A stretch of 64,000 nucleotides of DNA, taken from the NCBI RefSeq assembly GCF_900478135.1, contig NZ_LS483470.1, forward strand, positions 248,001 through 312,000. The letters are read 5' to 3'. Both the position numbers and the translations under genes were made by a program. Positions 1-8,001 of this stretch are shown one piece after another (the first letter of the stretch is position 1; each line of letters begins with the position of its first letter). The notes beneath the pieces were generated by a model. The model was given only the letters and a program-made list of their open reading frames with translations, searched no databases and was not told the DNA's origin. Origin of the DNA: Leminorella richardii. GTDB taxonomy: Bacteria > Pseudomonadota > Gammaproteobacteria > Enterobacterales > Enterobacteriaceae.

Positions 1-2
1 CC

Positions 3-419
3 CACGCGTTCTTACACTTTTCCCTTATGCACATCCTTTTTAACCTAGTGTGGTGGTGGTATTTGGGCGGCCCGCTGGAAAAGCGCCTCGGAACGGGGAA
101 GCTTCTGGAAATTACGCTGCTGTCTGCTGTGCTGTCGGGCTATGGGCAGGCGGTATTTAGCGGCAATCTGTTTGGCGGCCTGTCCGGCGTGGTTTACGCG
201 CTGATGGGGTACTGCTGGCTCTCAGGAGAGCGGGCACCGGAAAGAGGCGTCTATATGCAGCGCTCTCTGATGGCGTTTTCTGTCGTTTGGCTTCTGGCAG
301 GGTATTTCGATATGTTCGGTTTTTCCATCGCTAACGCGGCTCACGCCGGTGGCCTAGCCGTTGGCTTAGCGCTAGCCTGGTGGGATACATTGCCGTCTAA
401 GAGACATCGGGGACGATAG
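3..419 (+). CDS. glpG: Rhomboid intramembrane serine protease GlpG, C-terminal part (gene starts before the window)
   Basis: This is the last ~138 codons of a rhomboid protease of the inner membrane; the reading frame is open from base 3 and an in-frame Met at 27 is internal. The visible part matches the catalytic half of E. coli GlpG: the conserved WWWYLGG loop segment, the catalytic serine in GLSGVVYALMG, and the catalytic histidine in the last helix (NAAHAGGLAVGLA). Several hydrophobic helices are evident. Rhomboids cleave substrate transmembrane segments within the bilayer. As in E. coli it directly precedes glpR on the same strand, so it is probably the middle gene of a glpEGR-type operon. 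Identification is by strong residue-level similarity. Confidence 0.95.
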   Translation, partial: HAFLHFSLMHILFNLVWWWYLGGPLEKRLGTGKLLEITLLSAVLSGYGQAVFSGNLFGGLSGVVYALMGYCWLSGERAPERGVYMQRSLMAFSVVWLLAGYFDMFGFSIANAAHAGGLAVGLALAWWDTLPSKRHRGR

Positions 420-527
420 ACCCCACGCTTTATGGGCAAGGTAGCCTCGTTGTGTATAATGGATGCCATAGAGTTAGCCAAAATAATAACAAGGGCGCAT
501 CTGGGTAAGCGCATATAAGGTCTAAAA

Positions 528-1289
528 GTGAAACAAACGCAGCGACACGAGTCCATCATTGATTTAGTTCGTAAGCACGGTTATGTCAGTACTGAAGAGC
601 TGGTGGAACACTTTGGCGTCAGTCCGCAGACGATTCGACGGGATCTTAACGAGCTGGCGGAACAGCACAAGATCCAACGCCACCACGGCGGCGCGGCACT
701 GCTGTCCAGCTCTGCCGTTAACGCTGCGTATAACGACCGTAAGGTGATGTGGTTTGAAGAAAAGGCGCGCATTGCCGAGCGAGTAGCCAGCCATATTCCC
801 GACGGCGCGACGCTGTTTATCGATATCGGCACCACGCCGGAAGCGGTGGCTCACGCTCTGCTGAATCATAAAAACCTGCGGGTAGTCACTAATAACCTGA
901 ATGTAGCGACGCTGCTAACCGGAAAGCCAGACTTTCGTCTTATCCTTGCCGGGGGTGAAGTGCGCTCGCGTGACGGCGGCATTATTGGTGAAGCAACGTT
1001 AGACTTCATTTCTCAATTCCGACTGGACTACGGCATTCTCGGCATCAGCGGCATTGATGGCGACGGTAGCCTGCTGGAGTTTGATTACCACGAAGTGCGC
1101 ACCAAGCGCGCGATTATTGAGAATTCCCGCTGTGTGATGCTGGTAACCGATCACTCCAAGTTTGGGCGAAATGCGATGGTAAACCTCGGAAATATGGGGC
1201 TGATTGACTACCTGTTTACCGACAAGCAGCCGCCAGACAGCGTGATGAACATCATTCGTCAGCACGACGTTAAGCTTGAGCTCTGCTAG
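528..1289 (+). CDS. glpR: DeoR-family glycerol-3-phosphate regulon repressor GlpR
   Basis: The 253-residue protein starts with GTG behind a short AAGG ribosome site. It has an N-terminal DeoR-type winged helix-turn-helix (about residues 18-41, VSTEELVEHFGVSPQTIRR) and a C-terminal sugar-phosphate-binding domain with the TLFIDIGTTPEAVA and DGGIIGEATLDF segments typical of the family. E. coli GlpR is 252 residues. It represses glp genes and is released by glycerol 3-phosphate. It follows glpG on the same strand. Candidate operators for it lie upstream of glpD at 3625-3666. A strong hairpin terminator follows the gene. Confidence 0.95.
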   Translation: MKQTQRHESIIDLVRKHGYVSTEELVEHFGVSPQTIRRDLNELAEQHKIQRHHGGAALLSSSAVNAAYNDRKVMWFEEKARIAERVASHIPDGATLFIDIGTTPEAVAHALLNHKNLRVVTNNLNVATLLTGKPDFRLILAGGEVRSRDGGIIGEATLDFISQFRLDYGILGISGIDGDGSLLEFDYHEVRTKRAIIENSRCVMLVTDHSKFGRNAMVNLGNMGLIDYLFTDKQPPDSVMNIIRQHDVKLELC

Positions 1290-1315
1290 CGCACTGTCAC
1301 GCGATCGTGATAGAG

Positions 1316-1347
1316 AAAGGGCGCTCAAACGAGCGCCTTTTGCTTTT
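1316..1347 (+). terminator. Rho-independent terminator after glpR
   Basis: A GGCGCTC / GAGCGCC stem with an AAAC loop is followed by a T-rich run (TTTTGCTTTTTT). It lies between glpR (+) and the LysR gene (-), so it may serve both directions. Confidence 0.85.
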
Positions 1348-1362
1348 TTAGTTGGCTCGGCA

Positions 1363-2265
1363 CTATTTCTCTGTTAGAAAATCAACAAACTTCCTGATTT
1401 TTAACGGCACATAGCGCGAGTAGGGATAAAGCAGAATAAACGGCCGTGAAGTACCGGCATAGTTGCGTAAGACCTCAACCAGTTCGCCGCGCTGTAGTTC
1501 CTGCTCGACGGTAAACCGATAGACCTGCATCAGCCCAGCACCGCTTTTAGCAAGCGTCAGAGTGGCAAGAAAATCCTCTTGGCAGAGAAAGCGCCCGCTA
1601 GTTTCCAGCTTTATCTCTTTTCCTTGCTCTATGAATGACCAAGGTATTTTTCTGCCGCTGCTGGGCAGAGCATACTGAATGCACTCGTGGTGAGCCAAAT
1701 CGGCGAGCACCGCCGGCGCGGGGTGCTGCTGCAAGTAAGACGGCGCTGCGACAACGATAAGCTCCGCGTCCTCTAGTCGGCGAGCGACTAGGCCCGAGTC
1801 GTTCAGTTCATTTCCCCTGATGGCAACGTCAAACTTATCTTCGGAAAAATCGATATTCTGATTGCTGACCTGCACATTGATCTTCATATCCGGATAGCGA
1901 GCGCAGAATTCAGTCAGCCTAGGCAGTAGGCGATAGTGCGCATACAGCGTCGGAGCGCTGATGCTCAGGACGCCCACAGGAGCCTGACCCTCGCCAGAGA
2001 TCTTAGTTTCTGCCTCAACCAGCTGGCTTAGCGCTTTGCGGCAGTCCAAATAGTAGCTCTGACCGGCGTCGGTAGTGCGCATACTTCGCGTTGTTCTGAT
2101 AAACAGCCTAGCCTGTAGCCGCTTTTCTAAACGGGCAACGGATCGGCTAACGGCAGCTGGCGTGACTCCCGCCGCATTGGCTGCTGCCGTGAAGCTGCCG
2201 GTTTCAACGGTAAGACAAAACAGCTCGATACTGCCCATTTGGATATCATCAAAGTAGCGCTGCAT
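1363..2265 (-). CDS. LysR-family transcriptional regulator
   Basis: The 300-residue protein has an N-terminal LysR helix-turn-helix (about residues 12-70, with FTAAANAAGVTPAAVSRSVARLEKRL) and a substrate-binding domain of the CrgA/DsdC-like group, in which GVLSISAPTLYAHYRLLP opens the effector domain. It is divergent from the SDR/tautomerase pair at 2389-3352 across a 123-bp gap, the usual arrangement for a LysR regulator that controls its neighbour. The start at 2265 has an upstream AAGGA-like site at suitable distance. The effector is unknown. The trio interrupts the glp genes, so it is likely an accessory insertion. Confidence 0.88.
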   Translation of the reverse strand: MQRYFDDIQMGSIELFCLTVETGSFTAAANAAGVTPAAVSRSVARLEKRLQARLFIRTTRSMRTTDAGQSYYLDCRKALSQLVEAETKISGEGQAPVGVLSISAPTLYAHYRLLPRLTEFCARYPDMKINVQVSNQNIDFSEDKFDVAIRGNELNDSGLVARRLEDAELIVVAAPSYLQQHPAPAVLADLAHHECIQYALPSSGRKIPWSFIEQGKEIKLETSGRFLCQEDFLATLTLAKSGAGLMQVYRFTVEQELQRGELVEVLRNYAGTSRPFILLYPYSRYVPLKIRKFVDFLTEK

Positions 2266-2388
2266 GACGATTTGTCCTTATTTATTACATGATGTATCAA
2301 TTAAAGTTCTTTTTGGCTCATTTTTCAATTGAAGAGAGTGTATTACCTTTAATGCACGGCAAATGGTTGCCCCGATGAGGACGTATTA

Positions 2389-3129
2389 ATGAGCAGAGTA
2401 AAAACGGTGATTGTGACTGGTGCATCAAGCGGTTTGGGTTTTGCTATTGCAGAGGCCTATCTGGATCGTGGCTATAACGTGGTGGCAAATGCCCGTTCGC
2501 TGGCGCGTTTACAGGCGGCGGCAGACCGACTTGGTAATCCGGAAAGTCTACTGCTGGTACCGGGAGATATCGCCCTGCCCGCGACGGCGGACAGCCTGTT
2601 TGATCTGGCTGTGCAGCGCTTTGGTCAAGTGGACATTTTGGTTAACAATGCGGGCATCTTTATTGCTAAACCCGCAGTGGAATATACGACCGAAGACGTA
2701 GACACCATTGTTGATACCAACCTTAAAGGTTTCTTCTATCCTTCTCAGGCTGCGGCTCGGCACATGTCTCAGCACGGCTCAGGCCGTATTATTTCCATAA
2801 CGGCTTCTATCGCAATGCAGCCTAATAGCAAAGTCCCCGCGCTGCTGCCTATACTCATTAAAGGCGGTTTAAACCACGCGGTGAGAGGACTTGCCCTTGA
2901 GCTTGCGCCGCACGGAGTGATGGTTAATGCAGTTGCGCCCGGCATCATTGCTACGCCAATGCATGAATCTGATGAACAAAGCGTAGAGTTTATGAAGCAG
3001 CTGGCGCCGACAGGCCGCATCGGCCAACCGCAGGATATTGTTGATGCAGTGCTGTACCTGACGGATGCTAACTTCGTGACAGGTACAGTCATGACTGTGG
3101 ACGGTGGCTCCACGGCGGGCGTTTGGTAA
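2389..3129 (+). CDS. Short-chain dehydrogenase/reductase-like protein lacking the canonical catalytic tyrosine
   Basis: This 246-residue protein has the SDR Rossmann fold: the TGASSGLG dinucleotide-binding motif (about residues 10-17), the NNAG motif, and a C-terminal GTVMTVDGG segment. The catalytic stretch is unusual. Where classical SDRs have YxxxK, this reads PILIK, so the lysine is kept and the tyrosine position is proline. A serine-bearing stretch (SITASIA) is present upstream. It precedes a 4-oxalocrotonate tautomerase-like gene by 13 bases and diverges from a LysR regulator, so the two enzymes probably act in one small catabolic or detoxification step. The substrate is unknown. Oxidoreductase activity should not be assumed because of the missing tyrosine. 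Confidence 0.85.
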   Translation: MSRVKTVIVTGASSGLGFAIAEAYLDRGYNVVANARSLARLQAAADRLGNPESLLLVPGDIALPATADSLFDLAVQRFGQVDILVNNAGIFIAKPAVEYTTEDVDTIVDTNLKGFFYPSQAAARHMSQHGSGRIISITASIAMQPNSKVPALLPILIKGGLNHAVRGLALELAPHGVMVNAVAPGIIATPMHESDEQSVEFMKQLAPTGRIGQPQDIVDAVLYLTDANFVTGTVMTVDGGSTAGVW

Positions 3130-3142
3130 AGGAGAGCGGGCT

Positions 3143-3352
3143 ATGCCATACGTCAACATTAAAGTCACTGATGAAGGCGTTAGCGCCGAACATAAGCGGA
3201 TGCTGATTGAGGCTGTCAGCGAATTACTGGAGAGGGTGCTGAATAAGCCACGGCATACAACCTTTGTGGTAATTGATGAAGTGGCTACCGACAGCTGGGG
3301 CGTTGGCGGTGAAACCGTAGCGGATTTACGCGGGAGGGAGCGACAAAGATAA
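3143..3352 (+). CDS. 4-oxalocrotonate tautomerase-family enzyme
   Basis: This small protein of 69 residues begins MPYVNIKVTDEG. The proline after the initiator Met is the catalytic N-terminal base of the tautomerase superfamily, exposed once Met is removed. The start at 3143 is preferred over an in-frame ATG at 3104 because it gives Pro-1, has a GGAGAG ribosome site just upstream, and lies outside the preceding SDR gene. Length fits 4-OT monomers (about 60-75), which assemble as oligomers. It is cotranscribed with the SDR at 2389-3129. The substrate is not deducible; related enzymes isomerise enol/keto forms of dicarboxylates or act as dehalogenases. Confidence 0.88.
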   Translation: MPYVNIKVTDEGVSAEHKRMLIEAVSELLERVLNKPRHTTFVVIDEVATDSWGVGGETVADLRGRERQR

Positions 3353-3624
3353 GTCAGCCAGTGGGAATTGACGGAGCCGGCATTGGAAAGAGAGCGATGC
3401 TGGCTCTGAGCCTACGGTATTCATCCATAAAGGCGCGCTGAGTTGCGCCTGCCAACGCCTTTAGCCTGTATCTTCTCCACTCTGACGGATAGCTATCTTG
3501 CTGAGCGTTCGAAAACCGTCACCATTACCCATTAAGATAATGTGGATTTAATGTTAGCTAGATCTCGAATAAATGTTTTTATCTGGTTAATTTTCTGGCT
3601 ACCTTGGCACTTTTTCGCTAATAT
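3353..3624. other. Intergenic region between tautomerase gene and glpD operators
   Basis: About 270 bases without a convincing gene. An imperfect hairpin (GAGCCGGCAT / ATGCTGGCTC, 3374-3406) lies just after the tautomerase gene but has no T-run. The rest is AT-rich towards glpD and contains weak TTCGAA-like matches near 3505 that could be outlying GlpR half-sites. Confidence 0.5.
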
Positions 3625-3666
3625 TATTTTCGAATACGAACATTTTGAGCTTTTTCGAACATATAG
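3625..3666 (+). promoter_or_regulatory. GlpR operator(s) upstream of glpD
   Basis: Bases 3625-3644 (TATTTTCGAATACGAACATT) match the palindromic E. coli GlpR operator consensus WATKYTCGWWAWCGMWMATW with a single mismatch. A second site, at least a half-site (TTTTTCGAACATATAG), follows at 3651-3666, directly before the glpD start at 3678. Tandem GlpR operators are known at E. coli glpD. Together with glpR in the window this indicates glycerol-3-phosphate-responsive repression. Confidence 0.75.
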
Positions 3667-3677
3667 AGGTAGTGAAC

Positions 3678-5182
3678 ATGGAAATAAAAGATCTCATCGT
3701 TATCGGGGGCGGAATCAACGGTGCTGGCATTGCAGCTGACGCTGCCGGTCGTGGGCTTTCCGTTTTGCTGCTGGAGGCTCAAGACCTGGCCTGCGCTACG
3801 TCCTCAGCAAGCTCTAAGCTTATCCACGGCGGCCTGCGCTACTTGGAACACTATGAGTTTCGTCTGGTCAGCGAGGCGCTGGCTGAGCGTGAAGTTTTAC
3901 TACGCTTGGCGCCGCATATCGCCACGCCGTTGCGTTTTCGTCTGCCGCACCAGCCGCACCTGCGCCCGGCTTGGATGATCCGCGCAGGCCTGTTCCTTTA
4001 CGACCATTTGGGCAAGCGCACCAGCCTGCCAGCCAGCAACGGCCTGAAATTTGGCGCGCAGTCTGTGCTGAAGCCTGAACTGACGCGCGGATTTGAATAT
4101 TCTGACTGTTGGGTTGACGATGCGCGCCTGGTTGTTTTAAACGCTCAGGAAGTGGTTGAGCGCGGTGGGGAAGTTCGTACCCGCACGCGAGTCACTCGCG
4201 CATGGCGTGAAGAGGGTATTTGGGTTGTAGAAGCCTATGATGAAGCGGCTGGCGAAACGCTGACCTGGCGCGCCAAAGGGCTGGTGAACGCCACCGGGCC
4301 TTGGGTTAAACAGTTCTACGATCAGGGGCTACAGCTTAAGTCACCGCGCGGTATTCGTCTGATTAAAGGCAGCCACATTGTTGTTCCTAAGGTTCACAAC
4401 GAGCCGCAGGCCTACATTCTGCAAAATGAAGATAACCGCATTGTGTTTGTTATTCCGTGGATGGGGGAATTCTCCATTATCGGTACGACCGATGTTGAAT
4501 ACCACGGCGATCCGCGCGAGGTTAGCATCGATGATAATGAAATCGGTTACCTGCTGAATGTGTATAACAACCACTTTAAGAAACAGCTGACCCGTGAAGA
4601 TATCGCCTGGAGCTATTCCGGCGTGCGTCCGCTGTGTGACGACGAGTCCGACTCTCCGCAGGCGGTTACTCGCGACTATACGCTGGAGATCGCCGATGAG
4701 GGCGGCAAAGCGCCTCTGCTGTCGGTGTTTGGCGGCAAGCTGACGACCTACCGCAAGCTGGCGGAACACGCGCTGGAGAAGCTGGTTAGCTACTATCCGG
4801 GTATCGGTAACGCTTGGACGAAAAGCGGCGTACTGCCGGGCGGAGATATGGGAACCGATCGCGATAGTTACGCGAAGACGCTGCAGGCTCGCCACCCGTG
4901 GCTGCCGGAAGCGGTAGCCGTTCACTATGCTCATACCTATGGCAGCCGTGCGGAAGTGCTGTTGGCAAACCGCCACAGCCTTGACGAGATGGCGAAGCCT
5001 TTGGGCACGGCCTGTACGAAGCCGAGCTGGCGTATCTGGTTAAGCACGAGTGGGTCAAAGAGCTCGACGATGCCATCTGGCGCCGCACCAAACTGGGCAT
5101 GTGGCTCAGCGAGGAAGAAAAGCGCCGCGTGGCTGAATGGCTGAAGGAAACGGTAGGCCGCCGCGAGACCTTCGCCGAGTAG
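3678..5182 (+). pseudogene. glpD: Aerobic glycerol-3-phosphate dehydrogenase GlpD, frameshifted near the 3' end
   Basis: GlpD oxidises glycerol 3-phosphate to dihydroxyacetone phosphate at the inner membrane and feeds electrons to quinone through FAD. The start METKD-like MEIKDLIVIGGG at 3678 matches E. coli and carries the FAD-binding GGGINGAG motif. An upstream Met at 3645 lies inside the operator region and is rejected. The frame runs true to E. coli GlpD until about base 4991, then turns into unrelated sequence and stops at 5144. From about 4994 a different frame continues the family sequence (FGHGLYEAEL... WRRTKLGMWL) to a TAG at 5180-5182. One G is missing in the GATGG at 4989-4992; restoring it gives 501 residues, the E. 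coli length. Either a genuine mutation or a sequence error. Confidence 0.9.
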
Positions 5183-5194
5183 CTTATCGTTCGA

Positions 5195-5226
5195 ACCCGC
5201 CTTCGAGAGAGGGCGGGTATTTTATA
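5195..5226. terminator. Bidirectional terminator after glpD
   Basis: An ACCCGCC / GGCGGGT stem is followed by ATTTTAT. It lies at the convergent ends of glpD (+) and the hypothetical gene (-). Confidence 0.75.
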
Positions 5227-5671
5227 GCGCGTTATCTTCTTCGAGACTTTCTAACCACTCAACTAGGTTTAGAAAAACCTCTAGTTCAGTAATTTGCTGA
5301 AGAAACCTCAAATCAATCTGTTTTTTACTGCGCTTGTGCATGAAAAACTCGGCATCCCACATGTCCGTATGGATAAATCCCTTTGCAGGATTGTACTTAG
5401 TAGGCTGATAGCTTTGCATGTTGGCTCTGAAGTACTTTAGCTTGGCAAAACAAAACTGGTATTTGTGAAACAGGATCTCCATGATGCCGTTTGTTTTCAC
5501 AAAGTGGTGGCTAAAATAGAGCCTCGCCGGCGTGTTGTTTTTCGTTGTGTACCACTTGAGGTCACTCGAACTGTGCAGTGCATACTTTTCAAGGAAGCGC
5601 ACTTTTTCTACCGAAAGGTCATTTTTTAATAAACGGTCCCTTTCGTCCTGCGACAGCCTTCCGTAGTCCAT
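5222..5671 (-). CDS. Hypothetical protein
   Basis: I do not recognise this 149-residue protein. It has no signal peptide or membrane segment. It is rich in Phe, Tyr, His and Lys, with an aromatic middle (KYQFCFAKLKYFRANMQSY) and an acidic, leucine-rich C-terminal helix (FLNLVEWLESLEEDNAL). The start at 5671 is the only Met near a plausible upstream region. It is AT-richer than the neighbouring housekeeping genes, which suggests an accessory gene inserted between glpD and nfuA. It stands alone: a 7-bp perfect inverted repeat (ACTCAAT gaa ATTGAGT, 5714-5730) lies upstream and could be an operator or part of the adjacent terminator. Confidence 0.65.
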   Translation of the reverse strand: MDYGRLSQDERDRLLKNDLSVEKVRFLEKYALHSSSDLKWYTTKNNTPARLYFSHHFVKTNGIMEILFHKYQFCFAKLKYFRANMQSYQPTKYNPAKGFIHTDMWDAEFFMHKRSKKQIDLRFLQQITELEVFLNLVEWLESLEEDNAL

Positions 5672-5737
5672 AGCTCTATACTCCCTTTAGATGGTTCCTG
5701 TATTAAAAGCATAACTCAATGAAATTGAGTAATAAAA

Positions 5738-5757
5738 AAGGGAGCCTAGGCTCCCTT
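5738..5757 (-). terminator. Rho-independent terminator after nfuA
   Basis: The 20-base perfect palindrome AAGGGAGCCTAGGCTCCCTT is followed on the minus strand by a run of T. It lies downstream of nfuA. Confidence 0.88.
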
Positions 5758-5783
5758 ACATGATTCATTTTTTACGCTATACA

Positions 5784-6362
5784 CTAGCGATAGTAAGAGT
5801 GCTCACCGCTCTGGTGTTCTGTCAGGTCTTTAACGCCCTTCAGCTCGGGGAAGCGCGTTAGCAGCTCTTTCTCGATGCCCTCTTTCAGGGTGTAGTCAAC
5901 CATTGAACAGCCGTTACAGCCGCCGCCGAATTGAAGAATAGCGTAGCCTTCATCGGTGATTTCCATCAGGGTAACGCGACCGCCGTGGCCTGCCAGCTGT
6001 GGGTTGATCTGGGACTGTAGAATATACTCAACGCGCTCGATGAGCGGCGCGTCGTCGTCTACTTTGCGCATCTTGGCGTTAGGCGCCTTCAGCGTGAGCT
6101 GAGAGCCCAGCTGGTCGGTGACGAAGTCAATCAGGGCATCCTCAAGGAAAGGTGCGCTGATTTCGTCAATATAGGCGGAAAAGCCGCTGAACTTAAGCTC
6201 GGTGTCGTTTGCCTCTACGGCATCCGGCGGGCAGTAGGAAACGCCGCACTCGGCGGTTGGCGTGCCGGGATTAATAACAAACACGCGGATCTGGGTGCCT
6301 TCTTCCTGATTTGAAAGCAGCTTTTGGAAATGGGACTGGGCAGATTCAGTAATGGTAATCAT
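5784..6362 (-). CDS. nfuA: Fe-S biogenesis protein NfuA
   Basis: NfuA is a cytosolic carrier that receives a 4Fe-4S cluster and delivers it to apo-proteins such as aconitase, important under oxidative stress or iron limitation. It has an N-terminal degenerate A-type carrier domain (about 1-95) and a C-terminal Nfu domain with the cluster-binding CNGC motif (GGGCNGCSMVDYTLKEG). The start at 6362 (MITITESAQ) gives 192 residues against 191 in E. coli. A longer reading from 6419 would add 19 residues with no counterpart. It lies 43 bases after gntX on the same strand, as in E. coli. Confidence 0.95.
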   Translation of the reverse strand: MITITESAQSHFQKLLSNQEEGTQIRVFVINPGTPTAECGVSYCPPDAVEANDTELKFSGFSAYIDEISAPFLEDALIDFVTDQLGSQLTLKAPNAKMRKVDDDAPLIERVEYILQSQINPQLAGHGGRVTLMEITDEGYAILQFGGGCNGCSMVDYTLKEGIEKELLTRFPELKGVKDLTEHQSGEHSYYR

Positions 6363-6405
6363 GGCACACTCAAGTAGTTGACCTTTCTTGTCGGATATAA
6401 TACGC

Positions 6406-7104
6406 CTATTTGCTTTCACTCTTCAAGGTGCGGCACAAACACCAAACCTGCACAGAGGCCGCACCGTGGTGTAACAAAAGCTGTCCGATTTCCTCTACGG
6501 TGCTGCCGGTGGTGACCACATCGTCAAACACGGCGACGTGAAGCCCCCTGACGTCAGCCCTACAGGCAAATGCGCCCAGCAGGTTGCTTCTGCGCTGCTG
6601 AGCTTCCAGCGACTGCTGAGGGCGCGTGGCGATAAGCCGAACAAGCGCCGTCGAGTGGGTTCGACAGTCCGACCAGCGGGACAGCAGGCGCACAATGCGC
6701 TCTGACTGGTTAAAGCCGCGCCGCCAGTGGCGAAAGCGGTGTAGCGGCACAGGAAGAAGCAGGTCAGGTCGAGGTAGCCCGCGAGCCCTTCGCGCCTTTA
6801 GCCAGGCTAGTAGCATCAGTCGGGCAAGCGCTGGGGCGTATTTGTCTTCCCGGTGATACTTCAGTCGGGAGATAAGCCCCGTAAGTGGAGAAACATAGTC
6901 ACTGACAGCAATCAGCTGGGACCAGACTGGGGGCTTTATCCGGCAGTTTGAGCAGGGGAAAAGTTCGCTGTCAGCGGGCAGTCCACAGCAGGGACAGCAG
7001 CGCGGCAGGGGAGGGATTTGCCCGATACACACAGAGCAAACGCCGTGATGGGCAATATGTAGCGGTTGCAGACAGAGCCAACACAGGCTATCAATAGTCA
7101 GCAT
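6406..7104 (-). CDS. gntX: ComF/GntX-family phosphoribosyltransferase-like protein
   Basis: The 232-residue protein has an N-terminal zinc-ribbon-like Cys cluster (CWLC...CSVC and CCPCCGLP...CSNC) followed by a type I phosphoribosyltransferase fold. The PRPP-binding motif VFDDVVTTGSTV lies near residue 195. The family includes competence protein ComF and E. coli GntX (YhgH), linked to use of DNA as a nutrient. This agrees with the hofMNOPQ operon later in the window. The biochemical role is unproven. It is divergent from bioH across a 57-bp gap and lies upstream of nfuA, as in E. coli. Confidence 0.9.
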   Translation of the reverse strand: MLTIDSLCWLCLQPLHIAHHGVCSVCIGQIPPLPRCCPCCGLPADSELFPCSNCRIKPPVWSQLIAVSDYVSPLTGLISRLKYHREDKYAPALARLMLLAWLKARRARGLPRPDLLLPVPLHRFRHWRRGFNQSERIVRLLSRWSDCRTHSTALVRLIATRPQQSLEAQQRRSNLLGAFACRADVRGLHVAVFDDVVTTGSTVEEIGQLLLHHGAASVQVWCLCRTLKSESK

Positions 7105-7161
7105 AACGTATCCTTAATACTACTGGCCAATGAGGTCAAATAACGAGCGGGATAGTAGCCT

Positions 7162-7959
7162 ATGGCATCACTGTTTAAGCAGACAATTGGCGAAGGTCAG
7201 CGCGATCTTGTGCTGCTGCACGGATGGGGGCTGAATGCCGAAGTCTGGCATTGCATTACCGGGAGACTTACGCCGCATTTTCGTTTGTACCTTATCGACC
7301 TGCCGGGATACGGTCGTAGCCGAGGATTTGGCTCACTGGGGCTTAGGGACATGGCTGAGATCGTTATGGCGAATGTTCCTACCGGCGCCCTATGGCTGGG
7401 CTGGTCGATGGGCGGGCTGGTGGCAAGCCGAGCGGCGCTGGACTCTCCCGAAAAGGTCGCAGGGCTGATTACCGTTTCGTCTTCTCCCTGCTTTGTGGAA
7501 AAAGCGCAGGAAGGCTGGCCCGGCATTCGCCCCGCCGTGCTGCGCGGTTTTGAGCGACAGCTGAGCGCGGATTTTCAACTTACGGTTCACCGTTTTCTTG
7601 AGCTTCAGGCGCTCGGCGCACCTGACGCACAGGCTGATGTGCAGCTTTTAAAGCAGGCTATCGCCGCCTGCCCAATGCCGGACGTTGAGATCTTAAACGG
7701 TGGTCTGGCGCTGTTGGACAACAGCGATCTGCGCGCTGAGCTTCGGGATCTTACCGTGCCGGGGCTACGGCTGTACGGCTCGCAGGATGGTTTAGTGCCA
7801 AGGCGAGTTGTCCCTCTCGTCGATGAACTCTGGCCGGGCTCTACGTCAAAAACCATTGCCCACGCCGCTCACGCGCCGTTTGTGTCACATCCGGAGGAGT
7901 TTTGTAGAGAAGTGATGGCGTTTGCTGGAAGGGTCTTGGGGAATAAATGCGAAGAATAA
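7162..7959 (+). CDS. bioH: Pimeloyl-[acyl-carrier protein] methyl ester esterase BioH
   Basis: BioH is a cytosolic alpha/beta-hydrolase that removes the methyl group from pimeloyl-ACP methyl ester, ending the BioC-dependent synthesis of the biotin precursor. The 265-residue sequence has the oxyanion region LLHGWGLNAEVW, the nucleophile elbow GWSMGG (Ser near residue 82), the acid in LYGSQDGLVP, and the catalytic His in AHAAHAPF. E. coli BioH is 256 residues. It is divergent from gntX, as in E. coli, and is followed by a hairpin terminator. Confidence 0.95.
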   Translation: MASLFKQTIGEGQRDLVLLHGWGLNAEVWHCITGRLTPHFRLYLIDLPGYGRSRGFGSLGLRDMAEIVMANVPTGALWLGWSMGGLVASRAALDSPEKVAGLITVSSSPCFVEKAQEGWPGIRPAVLRGFERQLSADFQLTVHRFLELQALGAPDAQADVQLLKQAIAACPMPDVEILNGGLALLDNSDLRAELRDLTVPGLRLYGSQDGLVPRRVVPLVDELWPGSTSKTIAHAAHAPFVSHPEEFCREVMAFAGRVLGNKCEE

Positions 7960-7976
7960 CGCAGGCCTGCGTTTTT
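7959..7976 (+). terminator. Terminator after bioH
   Basis: The palindrome ACGCAGGCCTGCGT is followed by T5 and begins at the bioH stop codon. A second copy of the core CGCAGGCCTG follows at about 7981. Confidence 0.7.
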
Positions 7977-8001
7977 ACCCGCAGGCCTGTTGGTTAGTCG
8001 A

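Noticed and set aside
341..559. Minus-strand frame across the glpG-glpR junction
   Set aside because: Overlaps both genes, no ribosome site, no similarity.
4341..4976. 211-codon minus-strand frame inside glpD
   Set aside because: Antisense to a conserved enzyme gene; low-complexity Gln/Arg-rich product.
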